A stretch of 64,000 nt of DNA from Polaribacter sp. IC073 (GTDB taxonomy: Bacteria > Bacteroidota > Bacteroidia > Flavobacteriales > Flavobacteriaceae). Where the stretch lies: the NCBI RefSeq assembly GCF_007997075.1, contig NZ_VORS01000005.1, positions 124,001 to 188,000 of the forward strand, written 5' to 3'. Made by a program: the position numbers and the translations under genes. Below the pieces are notes generated by a model. That model ran no database searches and was not told the origin of the DNA. It saw only the letters and a program-made list of their open reading frames with translations. Each line of letters starts with the position of its first letter. Within the stretch, counting starts at the first letter, position 1. Of the stretch, positions 27,435 to 36,182 are shown in pieces.

Positions 27435-28211
27435 TTACATTAAGTCTTTTTTAAGCTTTTCATTTAGGTCTTCAAAGTCTTTGTACAATTCAAAACCACC
27501 ATCTTTAATATAAGAAATTTCGCCAGTTTCTTCTGAAACTAAGATACAAACTGCATCTGTTTTTTCAGAAACACCAATAGCAGCTCTATGTCTTAGGCCA
27601 AACCTTGCAGGAATTTTTGTACTATCAGAAACCGGTAAAATAACTCTTGTAGCCACAATATAATTGTCTCTAATAATTAAAGCACCATCATGAAGCGGAC
27701 TATTTTTATAAAAAATACTTTGTAGTAATGCTTGGTTTAGAACTGCATTCATTTTATCGCCCGTATTTATCAGAAAATCTAAAGTATTTGTTCTTTCAAT
27801 AACAATTAAAGCACCCGTTTTAGTTTTAGACATTTTTTGGCAAGCTTCTATAACTGTTTCGGTGTCAACTTCAGAACTTATTTCTGTCTGTAAGAATTTT
27901 AACTGTTTTAAAAAACTTCGTTTATTGGTAAAGTTTGTAGTACCAATCATTAACAAGAACTTTCTTATTTCTTGTTGAAAAACAATAATTAGTGCAATAA
28001 CACCACCAGAAAGCAGGTAACCTAAAATACCGCTCAGCATTTCCATTTTTAAGGCTTGTGTAATTTTCCAGATTAGAAAAATAAACGCAATTCCAATTAC
28101 AATATTAATGGCTACAGTACCTTTTAAAAGTTTGTAAATATAATAGAGTAGTGTTGCCACCAATAAAATATCTAAGATATCTAGTAAAGAAAATTCAATA
28201 AAATCGAACAT
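27435..28211 (-). CDS. cdaA: Diadenylate cyclase CdaA
   Basis: Makes the second messenger cyclic di-AMP from two ATP. Three N-terminal membrane helices (about 10-28, 33-52 and 60-80) precede a coiled segment, and the DAC domain carries the essential DGA (residues 175-177, in LHDGALIIRDN) and RHR (207-209, in GLRHRAAIG). Length 258 is typical. In Bacteroidota it usually lies beside folP, as here, although a 416-bp repeat-filled gap separates the two. ATG start. Confidence 0.94.
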   Translation of the reverse strand: MFDFIEFSLLDILDILLVATLLYYIYKLLKGTVAINIVIGIAFIFLIWKITQALKMEMLSGILGYLLSGGVIALIIVFQQEIRKFLLMIGTTNFTNKRSFLKQLKFLQTEISSEVDTETVIEACQKMSKTKTGALIVIERTNTLDFLINTGDKMNAVLNQALLQSIFYKNSPLHDGALIIRDNYIVATRVILPVSDSTKIPARFGLRHRAAIGVSEKTDAVCILVSEETGEISYIKDGGFELYKDFEDLNEKLKKDLM

Positions 28212-28321
28212 AGAAAATAGACGGATTTTAGGCTAAAATACTAATAAATAATTAGGAGAACTGTATCAATTATTTATTTCTACGTCAGATACTAAAAGTG
28301 GGTATCTATTGTGGATTAGTT

Positions 28322-28428
28322 TTATTTTTTTCCGAAAATTATTGTGGCTGTTGTTTGATTGTTAAAGTCTTCTAACAAACTAACATAGTTCTGAAGCTGT
28401 AATTGTTTTGATGAATATGAGATTTCTT
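28322..28428 (-). pseudogene. Possible C-terminal gene relic
   Basis: On the minus strand a frame without a start codon reads ISYSSKQLQLQNYVSLLEDF, then NNQTTATIIFGKK and TAA at 28324-28322. The composition is protein-like, but it is preceded in frame by a stop. The family is not recognised, and chance cannot be excluded. Confidence 0.3.
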
Positions 28429-28485
28429 AATCGCTAAAAAGTGTTTGCTTCCAAATGATACGCTGCTTTTAATTAATAAAATTAG

Positions 28486-28580
28486 TAAGCAAACAAGTTT
28501 AGCCCTGATTGAACGGTTTGTTTGAGCTCTTTTTAGGATAAAAAAAGCGAGTAGTGAAAGCAGGAAGTAGCTTCTAAGAA
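28486..28580 (+). repeat. Interspersed repeat family 1, copy B
   Basis: Blocks in order: AGCAAACAAGTTTAGCCCTG, ATTGAACGG, GCTCTTTTTAGG, AAAGCGAGTAGTGAAAGCAG, GAAGTAGCTTCTAAG. It shares TTTAGCCCTGATTG and GCAGGAARTAGCTTCTAA with copy C. Confidence 0.75.
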
Positions 28581-28599
28581 AAGTGCTTTTAACTGTCTA

Positions 28600-28626
28600 G
28601 AGATTACTTCGTACCTCACAATGACG
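28600..28626 (-). repeat. Palindromic repeat family 2, half copy
   Basis: GAGATTACTTCGTACCTCAC, then AATGACG, is the reverse complement of the segment at 30681-30708 with a few changes. It ends 1 base before the folP stop. Confidence 0.6.
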
Positions 28627-28627
28627 T

Positions 28628-29449
28628 TTATTTAATCTGATTTACAATTTTTACAGCTTCTACCGCTTCTTTTACATCGTGCACGCGTAAAACATTTGCA
28701 CCATTTAAAAGCGCTATTGTATTTGCAGAAGTGGTGGCATTTAAGGCTTCTTGGGCAGAAATATCTAAGGTTTTGTACAACATAGATTTACGAGAAATTC
28801 CTGCTAAAATGGGTGCTTCTAAACTTTTAAAAAGTTCTAAATTCTTCAAAATTTCAAAATTATGAGCGTTGGTTTTTCCAAATCCGAAACCAACATCTAT
28901 AATAACATCATTGAGTTTAAGTTGATGTAATTTGTGAATTTCTGCTGCAAAAAAGGAAATAATTTCTTGGGTTATATCTGCATAAACCGGATTTTTCTGC
29001 ATGTTTTGTGGCGTGCCTAACATGTGCATTAAAATATATGGAACTTGCAAATGTGCAACAGTTTCAAACATCTTCTCGTCCATTTTTCCGCCAGAAATAT
29101 CGTTTATAATTGCAGCACCCGCATCTATGGTTTCTTGTGCTATTCTACTTCTAAAAGTATCTACAGAAATGATGATCTCAGGAAAATTTTGTATCAATAA
29201 ATTGATGACAGGTACAATTCGTTGCAATTCTTCTTCTTCGGAAATATGTTTTGCGCCAGGTCTCGAAGAATACGCGCCAACATCTATAAAAGTTGCACCA
29301 TCTAAAATCATTTTTTCAACCTGATTTAAAATGCCAGCTTCGTTTTTATATTTTCCACCATCAAAAAAAGAATCTGGGGTAATATTTAAGATTCCCATTA
29401 CTTTTGGTGATGCTAAATCTACTAAAGTACCTTTGCAATTTATGGTCAT
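28628..29449 (-). CDS. folP: Dihydropteroate synthase FolP
   Basis: Condenses 6-hydroxymethyl-dihydropterin diphosphate with p-aminobenzoate in folate synthesis; it is the sulfonamide target. TIM-barrel signatures are VMGILNITPDSFFDGG (residues about 17-32), IDVGAYSSRPGA, SVDTFRS, IINDISGG, DVGFGFGKT and AGISRKSM. Length 273 is normal. The LOG-family gene starts just upstream on the same strand, 1 base before the folP ATG, so they are co-transcribed. Confidence 0.96.
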   Translation of the reverse strand: MTINCKGTLVDLASPKVMGILNITPDSFFDGGKYKNEAGILNQVEKMILDGATFIDVGAYSSRPGAKHISEEEELQRIVPVINLLIQNFPEIIISVDTFRSRIAQETIDAGAAIINDISGGKMDEKMFETVAHLQVPYILMHMLGTPQNMQKNPVYADITQEIISFFAAEIHKLHQLKLNDVIIDVGFGFGKTNAHNFEILKNLELFKSLEAPILAGISRKSMLYKTLDISAQEALNATTSANTIALLNGANVLRVHDVKEAVEAVKIVNQIK

Positions 29450-29450
29450 T

Positions 29451-30032
29451 TTAACGAACTACTTTATGAATTACATGACTAATTTGTGGTGCTTTGTAGT
29501 CATTCATTTTTTGCATTAAATCTTCAACGGAAGTGCCAACAATTAGCATGTCTCTATTGGCTTGTTTTAAAAAACCTTCGGACACCATTTTGTCTAATTG
29601 TACTAAAACTCCATCGAAAAATCCACTTACATTTAAAATTCCAATTGGTTTTTGCTCAATATGCAATTGCCCTAAAGTAAGTGCTTCAAACAATTCATCG
29701 AGCGTACCAAATCCCCCAGGAAGTGTAACATAACCATCAACTAATTTGCTTATAATTACTTTGCGTTCACTCATTTTTTTGCAAACAATCATTTCTTCAA
29801 CAGCTGCATGCACAACTTCTTCTTTCTCCAGTAACTTCGGAATCACCCCAATCACTTCGCCATTATGAGCTAAAATTGTGTCGGCAATAGCACCCATCAT
29901 TCCAATTTTTCCTCCACCATACACCAAACCAATTTTGTGATGCGCAAAATGATTTCCTAATGCTACGGCAGCTTCTTTGTATATTGGATTGAAGCCTAAA
30001 CTAGCTCCGCAAAAAACAGCAATTCTTTTCAA
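29451..30032 (-). CDS. LOG family protein (cytokinin riboside 5'-monophosphate phosphoribohydrolase type)
   Basis: Rossmann-fold nucleotide-sugar hydrolase of 193 residues acting on nucleoside 5'-monophosphates; the true substrate in bacteria is often unclear. Diagnostic motifs are VYGGGKIGMMGAIAD and LPGGFGTLDELFEALTLGQL, the PGGxGTxxE signature. The start is TTG at 30032, giving MKRIAVFCGASLG, the usual opening. It is the first gene of the LOG-folP pair. Confidence 0.9.
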   Translation of the reverse strand: MKRIAVFCGASLGFNPIYKEAAVALGNHFAHHKIGLVYGGGKIGMMGAIADTILAHNGEVIGVIPKLLEKEEVVHAAVEEMIVCKKMSERKVIISKLVDGYVTLPGGFGTLDELFEALTLGQLHIEQKPIGILNVSGFFDGVLVQLDKMVSEGFLKQANRDMLIVGTSVEDLMQKMNDYKAPQISHVIHKVVR

Positions 30033-30120
30033 TTTATAGGTTTTAAAATTCTTTCACAAAAATAAATGAAAAGCATACAGGATTTAGTATTTTTGAGCAA
30101 ATACTTTTTAACAAGAGAAA

Positions 30121-30657
30121 ATGCAAGATACCTCGAAACAATACGATGCTGTAATTGAAGAATGTAGAAGTTTATTTATAAAGAAAATGTCTGATTATGG
30201 TTCTGCATGGCGTATTTTACGTTTACCATCGCTAACAGATCAAATTTTTATAAAAGCACAAAGAATTAGACAGTTGCAAGAAAATGAGGTAAGAAAGGTG
30301 GATGAAGGTGAAAAATCTGAATTTATTGGAATTATTAATTATTCTATTATGGCGTTAATTCAGTTAGAAAATGGCGTTGTAGAAAACCCAGATTTAAACA
30401 CAGAACAAGCAACCATTTTGTATGACAGACACAGTAAGGTTACCAAAGAATTAATGCTAAATAAAAATCATGATTATGGTGAAGCTTGGCGTGAAATGCG
30501 TGTTTCTAGTTTAACCGATTTAATTCTTCAAAAATTATTGCGCGTAAAACAAATTGAAGATAATAAAGGAAAAACATTGGTTTCTGAAGGAATTGATGCG
30601 AATTACCAAGACATGATTAATTATGCTGTTTTTGCGATGATTCATTTAGATAGTTAA
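30121..30657 (+). CDS. DUF1599 (nucleotide-modification-associated domain 1) protein
   Basis: The 178-residue protein is built from two copies of the same unit: copy 1 (about 7-85: CRSLFIKKMSDYGSAWRILR ... SLTDQIFIKAQRIRQL ... IINYSIMAL) and copy 2 (about 100-176: LMLNKNHDYGEAWREMRVSS ... LTDLILQKLLRVKQIED ... MINYAVFAM). Each has a D-Y-G-x-A-W-R core. The biochemical role is unknown; Pfam links the domain to nucleotide modification. It is divergent from LOG-folP, an arrangement common in flavobacteria from memory. Confidence 0.85.
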   Translation: MQDTSKQYDAVIEECRSLFIKKMSDYGSAWRILRLPSLTDQIFIKAQRIRQLQENEVRKVDEGEKSEFIGIINYSIMALIQLENGVVENPDLNTEQATILYDRHSKVTKELMLNKNHDYGEAWREMRVSSLTDLILQKLLRVKQIEDNKGKTLVSEGIDANYQDMINYAVFAMIHLDS

Positions 30658-30680
30658 AAAGTTTCAAAGGAACAAGGTTG

Positions 30681-30708
30681 CGGTTATTGCGAGGAACGAA
30701 GCAATCTC
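30681..30708 (+). repeat. Palindromic repeat family 2, half copy
   Basis: CGGTTATTGCGAGGAACGAA followed by GCAATCTC. It is complementary to the half copy at 28600-28626 and matches the left arm at 39910. Confidence 0.6.
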
Positions 30709-30770
30709 TTTATAAAAAGGAACAAATTTATATTGAGAAATTTTTAAAGAAAAGTTATACATTATAAGAT

Positions 30771-31733
30771 ATGAAAATATTAGTACAAATCTCAAGAATA
30801 TTAGTTGGAGCCTTATTTATTTTTTCAGGCTTTGTAAAGTTGGTAGATCCAATAGGTTCTCAATACAAGTTTCAAGAATATTTTTCTGAATCGGTTTTAA
30901 ATATGGAGTTTTTAATTCCGTATGCATTACCATTTGCAATTGTTTTAATTGTAGCAGAAATATTATTGGGAGTCATGATTTTAATTGGTTACAAACCAAA
31001 ATTTACAGTTTGGAGTTTGTTAATTATAACCTTAATCTTCTTATTCTTAACTTGGTATTCTGCTTTTTATAATAAAGTAACAGACTGTGGTTGTTTTGGG
31101 GATGCTATTAAATTAACACCTTGGGAAACTTTTTATAAAAACGTAATTTTAATCGTATTAATTATTCTTTTACTGATAAAAGGAGCACTCATAAAACCAA
31201 TTTTTAAAGGGACAACCCCTAAATTAATTACCTTTTTATCATTGGCAGCTTTTTTATTTATTGTACAACATGTATTAACACATTTGCCAATTATAGATTT
31301 TAGAGCTTACGCAATTGGTAAGAATTTACAAGAAGGAATGGAGTATCCTGCAGATGGTTCTATACCGCCAGTGCACGATTTTATGTTAGAGGATGCGCAA
31401 CAAGACTTAACACCAGTTTTATTGGAAAAGGAAAAAGTAATGTTGGTAATTATCTACAATTTAGATAAATCTGACACAAAAGGATTTCCGGCAATTAAAG
31501 AAGTTTCTAAGAAAGCAATCGAAAAGGGCTACACTGTTTACGGTGTTTCTGCATCTTTTTCGGATGATTTAATGATCGCTAAAGAAAAGTATAATTTACC
31601 TTTTGAGTTTTTATTCTGTGATGAAACAACTCTAAAAACAATGATTAGAGCAAACCCTGGAGTTATGATTTTAGATAAGGGAACCGTTATGCAAAAGAAA
31701 AATTGGACAGACGTAGAAGACTTAGAATTGTAA
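30771..31733 (+). CDS. BT_3928-type DoxX/MauE-like membrane protein with thioredoxin-like C-terminus
   Basis: Four membrane helices in residues 1-135 form a DoxX-like unit (ISRILVGALFIFSGFVKLVD at the start), with a conserved TDCGCFGDAIKLTPWETFYKN loop segment carrying a Cys-x-Cys. A further helix lies near 150-165, then a soluble thioredoxin/peroxiredoxin-like domain at about 200-320 (VMLVIIYNLDKSDTKGFPAI) without a CxxC active site. A redox or electron-transfer role is plausible, but no reaction is known. Length 320 is typical of the Bacteroidota family. Confidence 0.8.
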   Translation: MKILVQISRILVGALFIFSGFVKLVDPIGSQYKFQEYFSESVLNMEFLIPYALPFAIVLIVAEILLGVMILIGYKPKFTVWSLLIITLIFLFLTWYSAFYNKVTDCGCFGDAIKLTPWETFYKNVILIVLIILLLIKGALIKPIFKGTTPKLITFLSLAAFLFIVQHVLTHLPIIDFRAYAIGKNLQEGMEYPADGSIPPVHDFMLEDAQQDLTPVLLEKEKVMLVIIYNLDKSDTKGFPAIKEVSKKAIEKGYTVYGVSASFSDDLMIAKEKYNLPFEFLFCDETTLKTMIRANPGVMILDKGTVMQKKNWTDVEDLEL

Positions 31734-31759
31734 AATAATACAATTTCAATCCTTAAGGA

Positions 31760-33061
31760 CTAATTCTTATTGCGTAGATTTTCTATTTCAGTAAGTGTTC
31801 GTCCTTTTTCGTTTTTATAAAAGATGTGTTCAGAGCTTCCTATAATTTGAGCGGAGTAAATACCAGAATGTCCAGAAAATAAATAGGCAGTGGTACACGC
31901 TAAAGCAATAAAAACACCAGATTCTATTCCGAATAATTCAATGCCCATAATGGTACATGCAATTGGTGTATTTGTTGCACCTGCAAAGACAGCTACAAAT
32001 CCCATTCCTGCTAACAAAGGCATAGGCAAAGGAATAAACCAGATTAAAACGTTTCCTAGAGTTGCACCAATAAAGAATAAAGGCGTTACTTCTCCTCCTT
32101 TAAATCCGGCACCTAAAGTGAAGGATGTTAATAATAGTTTTAAGAAAAAATCATAAGAATTTAGATCGACATTAAAAGCATTTACAATAGTCGGTACCCC
32201 TAAACCAATATACTTTGTAGTTCCCATAAAGTAGACTGTAGCAGCGATAACAACACCCCCAATTACAGGACGAAGTGGAGGGTAAGGAATGTATTTCTTA
32301 AATAAACTTCCCCAAAAGTGTGTAGATTTTGAAAATAACATACTCACCAATCCGAAAATAATACCTGCTAATAAAGCCCACAAAACAGTTACTGGCGTTA
32401 CTTCTGCAACTGTTGAAATTGTGTAATGAGTATGATGAGCTATTTGCCAAACTTCACAAAAATAATTTGCAAAAATGGCGGCTAAAAAACTTGGTAAAAT
32501 AGCATCGAATTTAATTCTTCCAATCACCATTACTTCCAATGCAAAAATGGCACCTGCCAAAGGAGTTCCAAAAACAGAGGAGAAACCAGCACTTATACCT
32601 GCTATTAATATAATTTTTCTATCTAATTTAGAAAGCTTGAATACTTTAGTAAACTGATCTGCAATAGCACCGCCAATTTGTACTGCAGTTCCTTCTCGAC
32701 CCGCAGAACCACCAAATAAATGGGTTAGAATAGTTCCTAAAAAGACCAAAGGAGCCATTTTAAAAGGAATTACTTTTTTAGGAGAATGATATTCCTCTAG
32801 CAATAAGTTGTTTCCTTTTACAACACTTTCGCCATAATAATGATAAGACAAACCGATTACTAAACCCGCAATTGGTAACAAGGCAATAATCCAGGTATTT
32901 GCTTCTCTATAATTTGTTGCCCATTCTAAAGACCATAAAAAAACGGCAGAAACACTACCTGTAAAAAAACCTATTAATAAAGTGATAAAAGTCCATTTTA
33001 ATAGAAAAAGCAAAGAATAGCTTTGTTGAAAAGAAAGAAATAATTTTTTAATTTTATTCAT
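31760..33061 (-). CDS. CLC-family anion transporter, possibly the fluoride (CLC-F) type
   Basis: Polytopic membrane protein of 433 residues with the CLC repeat architecture. The anion-filter motifs differ from chloride CLCs: where GSGIP is expected it has KGNNLLLEE (about 77-85), and the gating-glutamate motif reads GREGTAVQIGG instead of GREGP. Both changes recall the fluoride/proton antiporter branch, as I remember it. The glutamate itself is kept. No fluoride riboswitch is visible in 33062-33245. A -7-like TATTTTTG lies on the minus strand at 33144-33137. Chloride transport is not excluded. Confidence 0.75.
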   Translation of the reverse strand: MNKIKKLFLSFQQSYSLLFLLKWTFITLLIGFFTGSVSAVFLWSLEWATNYREANTWIIALLPIAGLVIGLSYHYYGESVVKGNNLLLEEYHSPKKVIPFKMAPLVFLGTILTHLFGGSAGREGTAVQIGGAIADQFTKVFKLSKLDRKIILIAGISAGFSSVFGTPLAGAIFALEVMVIGRIKFDAILPSFLAAIFANYFCEVWQIAHHTHYTISTVAEVTPVTVLWALLAGIIFGLVSMLFSKSTHFWGSLFKKYIPYPPLRPVIGGVVIAATVYFMGTTKYIGLGVPTIVNAFNVDLNSYDFFLKLLLTSFTLGAGFKGGEVTPLFFIGATLGNVLIWFIPLPMPLLAGMGFVAVFAGATNTPIACTIMGIELFGIESGVFIALACTTAYLFSGHSGIYSAQIIGSSEHIFYKNEKGRTLTEIENLRNKN

Positions 33062-33200
33062 ATATTTTATATCCTTTTACGGAAAATAAATTTGTCTGAT
33101 AAAACAATTAAGGAGTATATAACCTGCTTTATTTGGCAAAAATAAACAATTAATAACTAAGAGAATATTTATATTTAAGGTTCCTTTTTTAAACAAAGAT

Positions 33201-33229
33201 TTTGCTGTTTCATATTTTATTGTAACTTG
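33201..33229 (+). promoter_or_regulatory. Promoter of the crotonase gene
   Basis: TTTG at 33201-33204, an 18-bp spacer and TAACTTG at 33223-33229, ATG at 33246. Confidence 0.5.
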
Positions 33230-33245
33230 TTTAAAAATCAATAAA

Positions 33246-33947
33246 ATGAACGAATTTGTTAGCTATACATCAGAAGAAAATTACGTAATAATTACGATTA
33301 ATAACGGTAAGGCAAATGCAATTTCACATGAAGTTGTAGCGGGTTTAAATGCAAGTTTAGACAAAGCTGAACAAGAAAATAAAGTAGTTGTTTTAACAGG
33401 TAAAGCGGGCATTTTTTCTGGAGGATTTGATTTAAAAGTAATGACAAAATCTCCTGAGGCTGCAAAAGAACTAGTCACAAAAGGGTCTAAACTATCCTTA
33501 AGAATGTTATCTTTTCCGCAACCAATTATAATAGCATGTTCTGGTCATGCAATTGCAAAAGGAGCGTTTTTACTACTTTCTGCAGATTATAGAATTGGTG
33601 TAGAAGGCGATTTTAAAATCGGTTTAAATGAAGTGATGATTGGTATGACAATGCACCATGCAGGAATTGCTATTGCAAAGGCACGCTTGTCTGAAGTGTA
33701 TTTGAATAGAAGTGTAAATAATGCAGAGATTTACAGCTCTAAACAAGCAATTACTGCTGGTTTTCTAGATATTATTGTACCAGAAGATCATTTATTGCCA
33801 ACTGCAATTAAGGTGGCAGAAATGTCTTCTAAACTGAATAAAAAAGCACATGCAGAAACGAAGCTAAGAGTAAGAAAACAGCATTTACAAGATTTAGAAA
33901 ATGCGATTGCATTGGATTTAAAAGGAGATATTGCTATCAATTCATAA
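33246..33947 (+). CDS. Enoyl-CoA hydratase/isomerase (crotonase) family protein
   Basis: Single-domain crotonase of 233 residues. The oxyanion-hole segments are GIFSGGFDLKVM (about 56-67) and CSGHAIAKGAFLLLSADYRI (about 96-115). The usual catalytic Glu pair region reads LNEVMIGMTMHH, with one acidic residue kept, so a hydratase reaction is possible but not certain. The protein is shorter than the usual 255-260 residues. It is monocistronic with its own promoter; the pathway partner is unknown. Confidence 0.85.
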   Translation: MNEFVSYTSEENYVIITINNGKANAISHEVVAGLNASLDKAEQENKVVVLTGKAGIFSGGFDLKVMTKSPEAAKELVTKGSKLSLRMLSFPQPIIIACSGHAIAKGAFLLLSADYRIGVEGDFKIGLNEVMIGMTMHHAGIAIAKARLSEVYLNRSVNNAEIYSSKQAITAGFLDIIVPEDHLLPTAIKVAEMSSKLNKKAHAETKLRVRKQHLQDLENAIALDLKGDIAINS

Positions 33948-33984
33948 GAATATTTCTATTATTTTAATAGTTATGATAAAAAAA

Positions 33985-34021
33985 CGAACCTCAAAGGCTT
34001 TTTAAAACCCGTGAGGTCTGT
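33985..34021. repeat. Imperfect palindrome with ACCTCA/TGAGGT arms
   Basis: ACCTCA-AAGG and CCCG-TGAGGT arms around CTTTTTAAAA. It can fold as a hairpin after the crotonase gene and resembles palindromes I recall between genes in other Bacteroidota. It may serve as a terminator. Confidence 0.5.
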
Positions 34022-34142
34022 TTTGGTTTAAATTCAGGTTGCTATCCTGAATGAAAAATGGACAGTAATTTTATAATTAAGACTTTTTATAAGATTTCTA
34101 AATCACTCAAAAAAATAGTTCACTTCTATAAAGATATAGAGT

Positions 34143-34232
34143 TAGCAAACAATTCTAGCCCTGATTGTAGTGACATCCTTTTTTATTTTTCATAAAAAAG
34201 ATACAACGAAAAGCAGGAAATAGCTTCTAAAA
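34143..34232 (+). repeat. Interspersed repeat family 1, copy C
   Basis: Blocks: TAGCAAACAATTCTAGCCCT, GATTGTAGTGACATCCTTTT, a hairpin with ATCCTTTTTT and AAAAAAGAT arms, ACAACGAAAAGCAGGAAATA, GCTTCTAAAA. It abuts the stop of the DUF1684 gene at 34233. Confidence 0.8.
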
Positions 34233-34847
34233 CTAATATTTCTTAAAAACTTTAACTCCGGCTTTAATTTCTATGTCTAAATGATTTTTTCTAGGCGTTA
34301 ATGGGCAAGAATATTTGTCGTTATAAGCGCAATACGGGTTGTAGGTATTGTTGAAATTTAATTCGAGGGTGTTTTCTTTGCTGATATCTGTTAAAATCAG
34401 GTCCATATAGCGCCCGCCACCATAAGATTCGTTGGCAGAAGTGTTGTCTGTAAAGGGTAAAAAGAGGTAATCTTTGTATTCTTCTTCAATTAAATCATCT
34501 TGACTTTGGTAAATTGTAAGTTCACGATTTTCTCCTTTTAAGGTAAAGTTTAATTTCCCAAATTCTTTGTACAATGGCTTCCTGTCTGTGGTGGTTGCCA
34601 TTTTAAAAGTTGGTGCATTTTCTGTTCTAATTAATTTTGCAGTAACAATAAAAGTGGAATCTATAGGAAAGAAATCTAAGCCTTTAAAATTTTTTAAATC
34701 TTTCTTTTTTAAGGGTGATTTTGTAGCGTCTTTATAACTGGCATTTAGTTTTTGTTGGTATGCAGTTTCTCCCATTAAAGCTCTTTTTCCTTGTGAATTG
34801 CATGAAATAAGTATTAATAAAGAGAAGAATAGTATTATTTTTTTCAT
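34233..34847 (-). CDS. DUF1684 family lipoprotein
   Basis: The 204-residue protein has signal peptide and lipobox MKKIILFFSLLILISC (Cys16). The DUF1684 body is recognised by PFTDNTSANESYGGGRYMDL (about 131-150) and NTYNPYCAYNDKYSCPLTP (about 166-184), the two conserved blocks. The function is unknown. It is a single gene, with copy C of the interspersed repeat directly at its 3' end in place of a simple terminator. Confidence 0.88.
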   Translation of the reverse strand: MKKIILFFSLLILISCNSQGKRALMGETAYQQKLNASYKDATKSPLKKKDLKNFKGLDFFPIDSTFIVTAKLIRTENAPTFKMATTTDRKPLYKEFGKLNFTLKGENRELTIYQSQDDLIEEEYKDYLFLPFTDNTSANESYGGGRYMDLILTDISKENTLELNFNNTYNPYCAYNDKYSCPLTPRKNHLDIEIKAGVKVFKKY

Positions 34848-34951
34848 AAGAAAAGATTGAATTTTTAAATTTCAAAAATACAACATTCAATTATTTAAAA
34901 GAGGTATTCTGATCTTAAAAACGAGCGGGAGCTAGTTTCGATTTTTAACAA

Positions 34952-34986
34952 AAAAAAGCATCAAGAATTAACTTGATGCTTTTTTA
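34952..34986 (-). terminator. Terminator of ilvE
   Basis: AAAAAGCATCAAG / CTTGATGCTTTTT hairpin with a loop of about 6 bases, U-rich in both directions. It sits 20 bases past the ilvE stop. Confidence 0.85.
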
Positions 34987-35005
34987 TATTTTATAAAAAG
35001 TAGTT

Positions 35006-36061
35006 TTATAATTTCATTCTCCAACCATAAGGGTCTTCAGATTTATTAGTCTGAATATCTGTAATTGTTTTCTTTAATAAGGCAGCAAAAGGTTTTTCTA
35101 ATTCTGGTAAATCGTAATCTTTTTCTTGGTAACCAAAACCAGAAATTGGAGAAATTACAGCAGCTGTTCCGGTACCAAACATTTCTTTTAAACTACCAGA
35201 TTGCGCAGCAGCAATAACTTCTGAAACAGAAATTTTTCTTACTTCTACATTAATTTTTAAATCTTCTGCAATCTTAATGATGCTTTTACGCGTAATTCCA
35301 TCTAAAATTCTATCGTTAGTTGGGCTCGTAATTAAGGTATCATTAATTCTGATAAAAATATTCATCGCACCAGCTTCTTCAATATACTCATGTGTATTGT
35401 CATCTGTCCAGATTACTTGATTGTAACCTTTTTCAATCGCTAATTGTGTAGGGTAAAACTGAGCAGCATAATTACCACCAGCTTTTGCAAAACCAACACC
35501 GCCATTTGCAGCACGTGCATATTTTTCTTCAATTAAAACTTTTACTTTACCAGCAAAATAAGCACCAGAAGGAGCAGTACAAATCATAAATTTATACTCA
35601 TTTGCAGGCGATGCATGAAAACCATTACCAGAAGCAAACATAAAAGGTCTTATGTATAAAGAGCTTCCTTCCTTTGTAGGAATCCAAGCGTCATCAACTT
35701 TTAATAATTGCTTTAAACCATTCATGAAAATATCTTCAGGAATTTGAGGAATTACCAAACGCTCTGCAGATTTATTTAAACGTTTACAATTGTCTAAAGG
35801 TCTAAACAATAAAGTGCTTCCTTCAGCATCTTTGTATGCTTTCATTCCTTCGAAAATTGATTGTCCGTAATGAAAAATCTTCGCAGAAGGATCTAAAGAG
35901 ATGGGAGCAAAAGGCTCAATAATTGGGTCTTGCCATTTTCCGTCTTTATAAGTACATGTAAGCATGTGATCAGAAAAAACAGTACCAAAAGGTAAGTTAT
36001 TAAAGTCTACAGTATCTATTTTAGATTTCTCTATATGTTTGATTTCTATGTTAGAATTCAT
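35006..36061 (-). CDS. ilvE: Branched-chain amino acid aminotransferase IlvE
   Basis: PLP enzyme interconverting leucine, isoleucine and valine with their 2-keto acids, using glutamate/2-oxoglutarate. Fold-type IV motifs are FHYGQSIFEGMKAYKD near the N-terminus, the PLP-lysine segment NGGVGFAKAGGNYAAQ (family motif GxxKxxGNYA), IEEAGAMNIF, TNDRILDGITRKSII and EMFGTGTAAVISPI. The ATG at 36061 (MNSNIEIKHIE) is chosen because the longer frame to 36088 would begin upstream of the expected transcript start behind the -7 box at 36093-36086. Length 351-352 is normal. Confidence 0.95.
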   Translation of the reverse strand: MNSNIEIKHIEKSKIDTVDFNNLPFGTVFSDHMLTCTYKDGKWQDPIIEPFAPISLDPSAKIFHYGQSIFEGMKAYKDAEGSTLLFRPLDNCKRLNKSAERLVIPQIPEDIFMNGLKQLLKVDDAWIPTKEGSSLYIRPFMFASGNGFHASPANEYKFMICTAPSGAYFAGKVKVLIEEKYARAANGGVGFAKAGGNYAAQFYPTQLAIEKGYNQVIWTDDNTHEYIEEAGAMNIFIRINDTLITSPTNDRILDGITRKSIIKIAEDLKINVEVRKISVSEVIAAAQSGSLKEMFGTGTAAVISPISGFGYQEKDYDLPELEKPFAALLKKTITDIQTNKSEDPYGWRMKL

Positions 36062-36085
36062 AATTTTTTTGATTAATTTTCGGTA

Positions 36086-36093
36086 CAAATGTA
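36086..36093 (-). promoter_or_regulatory. -7 box of ilvE
   Basis: TACATTTG read on the minus strand, 25 bases before the ATG; no good -33 box is seen. Confidence 0.4.
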
Positions 36094-36182
36094 AGGAATT
36101 TATTCATTTGATAGAATATTAAAAAAGGTGGTTTGATGTTAAAATTCTTATATTTGTAAGTAAGTTATTAAAAATAGAAGAT

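Larger units (their letters stand above)
28212..28627. other. Repeat-rich gap between cdaA and folP
   Basis: The gap holds three things: a stop-free minus-strand run of about 34 codons (28322-28428) that looks like the 3' relic of a lost gene, interspersed-repeat copy B (28486-28580), and a half copy of a second palindromic repeat (28600-28626) that abuts the stop of folP. Confidence 0.6.

Noticed and set aside
33062-33245. Fluoride riboswitch before the CLC gene
   Set aside because: The expected conserved segments are not present on the minus strand.
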